Source: Saccharothrix sp. (GTDB lineage: Bacteria > Actinomycetota > Actinomycetes > Mycobacteriales > Pseudonocardiaceae). Taken from it: DNA of 43,217 bases. The notes below the pieces were generated by a model. It made no database searches, was not told the origin of the DNA, and saw only the letters and a list, made by a program, of their open reading frames with translations. The translations under genes and the position numbers were made by a program. Below are positions 40,068 through 43,217 of this stretch, one piece after another (the first letter of the stretch is position 1; each line of letters starts with the position of its first letter). Location: positions 1 through 43,217 of the forward strand of contig NZ_JAPSLK010000007.1 of NCBI RefSeq assembly GCF_031180885.1, written 5' to 3'.

Positions 40068-40713
40068 CCGGACCGCGGGCCACCGACGTCCACCCTCCCG
40101 CCAAGCCCGCGCCGGCGCGCGGCCCCCTTCGCGGGAGGTGGACGTGGCGGGGTCGGATCGGGTCGGGTCGTCCTCGATCGGGAGCCGGTGACGCAGAATC
40201 GGCCGTTTCACCCCGACCCGCACCGCCGGGCGAGGAGACCACGCTCACGACCGCGCCGGGCCGCACCCCACCCGCCGAAGGGTCCACGGACTGCTCACCG
40301 AGTTCCCCCAGACCCGGGATCGGGTTGCCACCGGGCGACTCCGTCGGGTGCCGCAGCAGTCGCAGGACGCGGCGTTCGACGGCCTCGCTCATCACGTGCG
40401 CCCAGCGGGACGCTTCGGCGTGGACGTGCTCCCGCTCCAGCCCGATCACGTCGACCAGCAGGCACTCCGCGAGGCGGTGCTTGCGCAGCACGCGCGTGGC
40501 GATCCGGCGGCCCGCCCCCGTCAACTCCAGCCGCCGGTCGCCGGCGACGCGCACCAGACCGTCGCGCTCCATCCGGGCGACGGTCTGGCTGACGGTGGGG
40601 CCGCTCTGGTCCAGGCGCTCGGCGATGCGGGCGCGCAGGGGGACCACGCCCTCCTCCTCGAACTCCAGGATGGTGCGGAGATACCTCTCCGTGGTGTTGA
40701 TGAGCCTTGCCAT
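40048..40713 (-). CDS. IdeR/DtxR-like repressor lacking metal ligands and C-terminal domain
   Basis: A 221-residue frame. Residues 1-140 match DtxR/IdeR without gaps: [23 protein letters not shown], dimerisation part [20 protein letters not shown]. The ancillary metal ligands H79, E83 and H98 are kept. In the primary site M10 is Arg, C102 is Ser and E105 is Ala; only H106 remains, so iron activation as in IdeR is unlikely. After [10 protein letters not shown] the SH3-like domain is absent. The frame continues as Arg/Pro-rich sequence through the terminator hairpin at 40086-40145, a sign the true 3' end was lost. It starts 5 bases after the PEBP gene, so the two are an operon. Confidence 0.8.
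   Translation of the reverse strand: MARLINTTERYLRTILEFEEEGVVPLRARIAERLDQSGPTVSQTVARMERDGLVRVAGDRRLELTGAGRRIATRVLRKHRLAECLLVDVIGLEREHVHAEASRWAHVMSEAVERRVLRLLRHPTESPGGNPIPGLGELGEQSVDPSAGGVRPGAVVSVVSSPGGAGRGETADSASPAPDRGRPDPIRPRHVHLPRRGPRAGAGLAGGWTSVARGPATEGWR
40086..40145. terminator. Bidirectional terminator-like hairpin
   Basis: ACGTCCACC-C-TCCCGC (40086-40101) pairs with GCGGGA-GGTGGACGT (40131-40145): a 15-bp stem with one bulged C and a GC-rich loop that can itself fold. It begins 19 bases after the aspartic-protease stop. It lies inside the extended frame of the IdeR-like gene. Confidence 0.65.
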
Positions 40714-40718
40714 GCCGG

Positions 40719-41252
40719 TCAGGCGGGGGTTTCGGCGGTGGCGACCAGGACCGCGCGACCGAGGACGTGGCCTGCCATCGTGAAGCCGAGCAAGGCCGGG
40801 GTGGCGTCGACCGGGACGCCGACGGACTCGACGTCGAGGGCGTGCACCACGACGAAGTAGCGGTGCGGGCCGTGCCCGGCCGGCGGGGCCGCACCGATGA
40901 AGCGCGCCACGCGGGCGTCGTTGGGCAGTTGGAAGGCGCCCTCGGGCAGACCCGAGCCGCCCTCGTCGCCGGCGCCCTCGGGCAACTCGGTGACGGTGGC
41001 GGGGATGTCGGCGACCGCCCAGTGCCAGAACCCGGACCCGGTGGGGGCGTCGGGGTCGTAGACGGTGACGGCGTAGCTCTTGGTGCCCGCCGGGGCGCCG
41101 CTCCAGGACAGGTGCGGGGAGACGTCCTTCCCGCCGGGGACACCGGAGGCGAACTGCTCGGGCGACCAGGCCGCACCATCGGCGACGGTGGTGCTGGTGA
41201 CGGTGAAGGAGGCCGCCTCGGGGAGACGGGCGAAGGGGTTGTTGACGCTCAT
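40719..41252 (-). CDS. PEBP family protein (YbhB/YbcL-type)
   Basis: A 177-residue soluble protein of the phosphatidylethanolamine-binding / Raf-kinase-inhibitor-like family. Motifs: [40 protein letters not shown] (the ligand-pocket DPDAP and WHW), and [15 protein letters not shown]. Length is usual for bacterial YbhB/YbcL proteins; their function is not settled. It heads an operon with the IdeR-like gene and is divergent from the GntR-family regulator, with a palindrome in between, so control by that regulator is likely. Confidence 0.9.
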   Translation of the reverse strand: MSVNNPFARLPEAASFTVTSTTVADGAAWSPEQFASGVPGGKDVSPHLSWSGAPAGTKSYAVTVYDPDAPTGSGFWHWAVADIPATVTELPEGAGDEGGSGLPEGAFQLPNDARVARFIGAAPPAGHGPHRYFVVVHALDVESVGVPVDATPALLGFTMAGHVLGRAVLVATAETPA

Positions 41253-41294
41253 CGTGCGAGTCCTTTCGGCAGTGTCACCATCGACTATGTCGTA

Positions 41295-41308
41295 GATAAT
41301 CGATTATC
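41295..41308. promoter_or_regulatory. Palindromic operator with divergent -10 elements
   Basis: GATAATCGATTATC is a perfect 14-bp palindrome in the 70-bp gap between the PEBP gene and the GntR gene. Each arm contains GATAAT, a near-consensus -10 box, one per direction. A GntR dimer bound here would block both promoters. CGAC-TAT-GTCG (41282-41292) just to the left is a second small inverted repeat. Confidence 0.6.
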
Positions 41309-41321
41309 GCAACGATCGTCT

Positions 41322-42023
41322 ATGCTGAGCGACATGGTTCACACCTCGTCGGGGAAGCAGATGCTCTCCGAGCAGGTCCACGCACGCCTGCGGGACGCGA
41401 TCATGCACGGCCACTACGCCCCCGGCGACGCGCTCAAACCGCAGGACCTCGCCGGGGAACAGGGCGTGAGCCTGGCCGTGGTGCGCGAGGCGCTCGTGCG
41501 GCTCGTCGGCGAGGGCCTCGCCGACCGGCTGCCCAACCGCGGCTTCGCCGTGCCCGCCTTCTCCGACCGCCGCTGGCAGCAGATCGCCGAGGCCCGCCGA
41601 ACCATCGAACCGGTCCTCCTGCGCATGTCCATCGAGCGCGGCGACCTCGACTGGGAGGCCCGCGTACGAGCCGCCCACCACCGCCTCGCCCGCACCCCGA
41701 CCCACGGGCCGGAGGACGGCGAGTACTACAGCGACGCATGGTCCGAAGCCCACCGCGTCTTCCACCGCACCCTGCTGGAGGGCTGCGGCAACCCCGTCCT
41801 GCTGGAGACCTTCGACCGGCTGTGGACCGCCAGCGAGCTGGCCCGCCGCTTTTCGGCACACCACAACCCCGGCCGGGACCACATCCGCGAGCACCGCCGA
41901 CTGGAGGAGGCGACACTCGCCCGCGACGCCGACGCCGCGGCCGAAGCACTGACCGAACACCTCACCCTGACCGCGGCCGGGCTGACCGGATGCGCCCACC
42001 AGGCACCCCGGGAGGAAGGCTGA
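41322..42023 (+). CDS. GntR family regulator, FCD type
   Basis: A 233-residue regulator. The winged helix covers about residues 10-75 (LSEQVHARLRDAIMHGHYAP, LAGEQGVSLAVVREALVRLV, ADRLPNRGFAVP). The FCD effector domain follows, with an Asp and three His typical of its metal site (DAWSEAHRVFHRTLLEGCGN, DHIREHRRLEEATLARDADA, EALTEHLTLTA). FCD regulators usually respond to small carboxylic acids. The ATG at 41322 and another at 41334 are both possible; neither has a clear ribosome binding site. It lies next to a palindrome and is divergent from the PEBP operon. A strong hairpin follows the stop. Confidence 0.9.
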   Translation: MLSDMVHTSSGKQMLSEQVHARLRDAIMHGHYAPGDALKPQDLAGEQGVSLAVVREALVRLVGEGLADRLPNRGFAVPAFSDRRWQQIAEARRTIEPVLLRMSIERGDLDWEARVRAAHHRLARTPTHGPEDGEYYSDAWSEAHRVFHRTLLEGCGNPVLLETFDRLWTASELARRFSAHHNPGRDHIREHRRLEEATLARDADAAAEALTEHLTLTAAGLTGCAHQAPREEG

Positions 42024-42061
42024 CACAGGTGTTCGACCCGGAAAGCACTCAAGACGAGGGT

Positions 42062-42094
42062 GGCGGCGGGACACCGTCGCGGTCTCCCGCCGCC
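42062..42094 (+). terminator. Terminator-like hairpin after the GntR gene
   Basis: GGCGGCGGGA (42062-42071) and TCCCGCCGCC (42085-42094) form a perfect 10-bp stem with a 13-base loop, 38 bases after the GntR stop. There is no T-run, as is common in actinomycetes. Confidence 0.6.
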
Positions 42095-42130
42095 CGAAGG
42101 TGATCACCGGTCAGGGGCGGGTTCGATTGA

Positions 42131-42532
42131 TCAGGCCCGCGTCACCGGTGCCTGGAGTTCCGTCACCCAGTCGTCGCGGTTCTCGGGACACTCCAGGTTG
42201 ACCTCACGGGGGGTATCCGATCGACCGGTAGCCGTTGGCGTCGATCCAGGGGGCCAGGGGTCTGGGCGGTGGGGAGCACGGTGGGGCATGTGCCCCTCGC
42301 TTTCGATCGCCCGGAGCCTCGCCCCGACCTGGACCAGCCGGGCTGCCGCGGCAGCCATCGCGGTCTCCAGTTCGGCCCGCCGCAGCCGCAGCGTGCCGCG
42401 CGGTTCCTCGGTGCCGACCTTCTCGTCCACGATGTCCCGGACTTCCAAGCCGGCGGCCGGGGAACAGGAACGCGGGGGCCTCACCGCACTCGACATGACG
42501 AAGCCGGTCGCGCGCACGGCGGGAGACCGCAC
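42131..42532 (-). pseudogene. MerR-family regulator remnant with internal deletion
   Basis: The sequence AGLEVRDIVDEKVGTEEPRG, then LRLRRAELETAMAAAAARLV, then RLRAIESEGHMP is the linker helix of MerR regulators that carry a GyrI-like effector domain. Soon after, in the next frame, comes PWIDANGYRSIGYP, then back in the first frame PREVNLECPENRDDWVTELQ, the end of such an effector domain. The DNA-binding N-terminus and about 100 residues of the effector domain are missing, and the frame breaks near 42215-42280. It cannot be functional. It points away from the hsp20 gene. Confidence 0.7.
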
Positions 42533-42563
42533 ACGACGACCGGCTCTCCGACCCAGCGCTCAA

Positions 42564-42582
42564 TTGAGTCGGATGGACTCAA
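42564..42582. promoter_or_regulatory. HAIR element (HspR operator) upstream of hsp20
   Basis: TTGAGT-N7-ACTCAA matches the inner six bases of each arm of the HspR-associated inverted repeat (CTTGAGT-N7-ACTCAAG). A further CTCAACTT half site, also present at 42578, recurs about 24 bases downstream. It lies about 100 bases before the hsp20 start, implying heat induction by release of the HspR repressor. Confidence 0.7.
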
Positions 42583-42679
42583 CTTTGGGAACACACGCGC
42601 GCTCAACTTCGTCTTATGGGGTGAGGGCGCGTCCCACACGCACCCAGACCCACGAAGCTGATCGTTTGGAGGTGGAGCC

Positions 42680-43135
42680 ATGACGCTGCCAGCCGTGCGA
42701 TCCGCAGGTCCCCTGGGCCGATGGGATCCGTTCCAGGAGTTCGAGGACCTCTACCGCCGGCTGGGCCGCTGGATGGACTCGATGGCCGGCCGCCTGGCCG
42801 ACAGCGCCGGCGCATGGTCGCCGTCGGCCGACGTGACCGAAAGCGCGGACGCGTACCTGGTGGAGGTCGAGCTGCCCGGCGTCAAGCGCGACGACGTCAC
42901 CATCGACCTGCTCGGCAGCGAACTGGCCATCAGCGGTGAGCTCAAGGAGAAGGAGCGGCAGGGCCTGTTCCGGCACCGCACCCGCCGCACCGGCCAGTTC
43001 TCCTACCGGGTGACGCTGCCGCACGACGTCGACGCCGACGAGGTCCAGGCCAACCTCGCCGACGGGGTGCTGACCGTGCGCGTGCCCAAGAGCGAGGCAG
43101 CCAAGCCACGACGCATCGCCATCGCCGGCAAGTGA
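42680..43135 (+). CDS. Small heat-shock protein, Hsp20 family
   Basis: A 151-residue ATP-independent chaperone that holds unfolding proteins. GGAGG lies 7 bases before the ATG. The N-terminal arm (DPFQEFEDLYRRLGRWMDSM, about 16-35) is typical, followed by the alpha-crystallin domain: ADVTESADAYLVEVELPGVK, then LAISGELKEKERQGLFRHRT, then RRTGQFSYRVTLPHDVDADE, and the end ADGVLTVRVPKSEAAKPRRI. Length is normal and the gene looks functional. A HAIR-type operator lies upstream. A truncated paralogue is at 8606-8926. Confidence 0.95.
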   Translation: MTLPAVRSAGPLGRWDPFQEFEDLYRRLGRWMDSMAGRLADSAGAWSPSADVTESADAYLVEVELPGVKRDDVTIDLLGSELAISGELKEKERQGLFRHRTRRTGQFSYRVTLPHDVDADEVQANLADGVLTVRVPKSEAAKPRRIAIAGK

Positions 43136-43141
43136 CACCTG

Positions 43142-43217
43142 CCGGCGACAGGAGCCCCGTCCGGCCGGCGACCCCTGGGCCCAGGGGTCGCCGGCCGGAC
43201 GGGGCTCCTGTCGCCGG
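43142..43217. repeat. Perfect 76-bp palindrome after hsp20, reaching the window end
   Basis: Every base from 43142 pairs with its mirror up to 43217 around the centre GGGCCC (43177-43182): 38 bp per arm with no mismatch or spacer. It starts 7 bases after the hsp20 stop. As RNA it would be a very strong terminator hairpin; as DNA, a cruciform. It could also be a fold-back artefact at a sequence end. Confidence 0.8.

Noticed and set aside
40048..40200. C-terminal 75 residues of the IdeR-like frame as a novel domain
   Set aside because: Arg/Pro-rich composition and overlap with a terminator hairpin indicate readthrough of a truncated gene, not a real domain.
38775..40223. 482-codon open frame on the minus strand
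   Set aside because: Antisense shadow of the aspartic-protease gene; composition and lack of motifs are typical of high-GC chance frames.
42110..42140. GGTTCGATTG resembling a tRNA T-loop and a possible att site
   Set aside because: No acceptor stem, anticodon arm or D-arm can be drawn around it; no matching direct repeat was seen elsewhere.

Overview
The window is high-GC DNA with GC-biased third codon positions, many GTG starts, and actinobacterial families (SCO6880-type transfer proteins, DUF3558-type lipoproteins, EspR-like and IdeR-like regulators, DUF6461, DUF4913). I infer an actinomycete, probably Pseudonocardiaceae; the genus cannot be read from the sequence. It looks like a mobile or decaying accessory region set between stress and metabolic genes. 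No tRNA, rRNA or CRISPR array was seen, and no integrase, relaxase or replication initiator.

Left part (1-9567): the start of an IS630-type transposase runs off the window. Then come an XRE/TPR regulator divergent from a membrane-anchored NucA/NucB-type nuclease translationally coupled to a DUF6461 protein, and two small unknown genes. A tal-tkt pair (transaldolase, animal-type transketolase) follows; tkt has an apparent one-base deletion. Next are a BON/SRPBCC membrane protein and a truncated hsp20 remnant. Both tal-tkt and the BON/SRPBCC gene carry the same SigB-like promoter pattern (GNNT-N15-GGGTAC), which suggests a shared stress response.

Transfer region (9568-22558): a compact minus-strand operon of twelve genes, mostly overlapping by 4 bases, encodes a type-IV-secretion-like machine. 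It contains a degenerate ParA/MinD-like protein, a small two-helix pilin-like protein, a VirB8-like protein, a VirB6-like protein, an SCO6880/PrgI protein, a VirB4-like ATPase, a lysozyme-NlpC/P60 wall hydrolase, a VirD4-like coupling ATPase, DUF4913 and DUF1173 proteins, and two paralogous acidic proteins. It diverges from an EspR-like regulator through a symmetric region with two overlapping promoters.

Middle (22559-29076): a lone IclR-type HTH domain, a STAND-ATPase/LuxR regulator, a cytochrome P450 with an unusual I-helix, and a small gene cut by a complete IS630-family element whose TA target duplication and pre-insertion reading frame can be reconstructed.

Envelope region (29077-39035): a minus-strand operon encodes a YczE/YitT-like membrane protein, three lipoproteins, an L,D-transpeptidase-like protein and an ImmA/IrrE-type metallopeptidase. 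Divergent from it are an unknown protein, a lipoprotein, a DUF6355-like secreted protein, and a decayed second L,D-transpeptidase fused to the remains of a secreted Thr/Pro-rich protein. I infer that this is cell-surface cargo of the same element.

Right part (39036-43217): an aspartic-protease-like gene with two compensating frameshifts, an IdeR-like repressor lacking key metal ligands and its C-terminal domain, a PEBP-family protein, a GntR/FCD regulator, a deleted MerR remnant, and an intact hsp20 preceded by a HAIR-type operator. The window ends in a perfect 76-bp palindrome.
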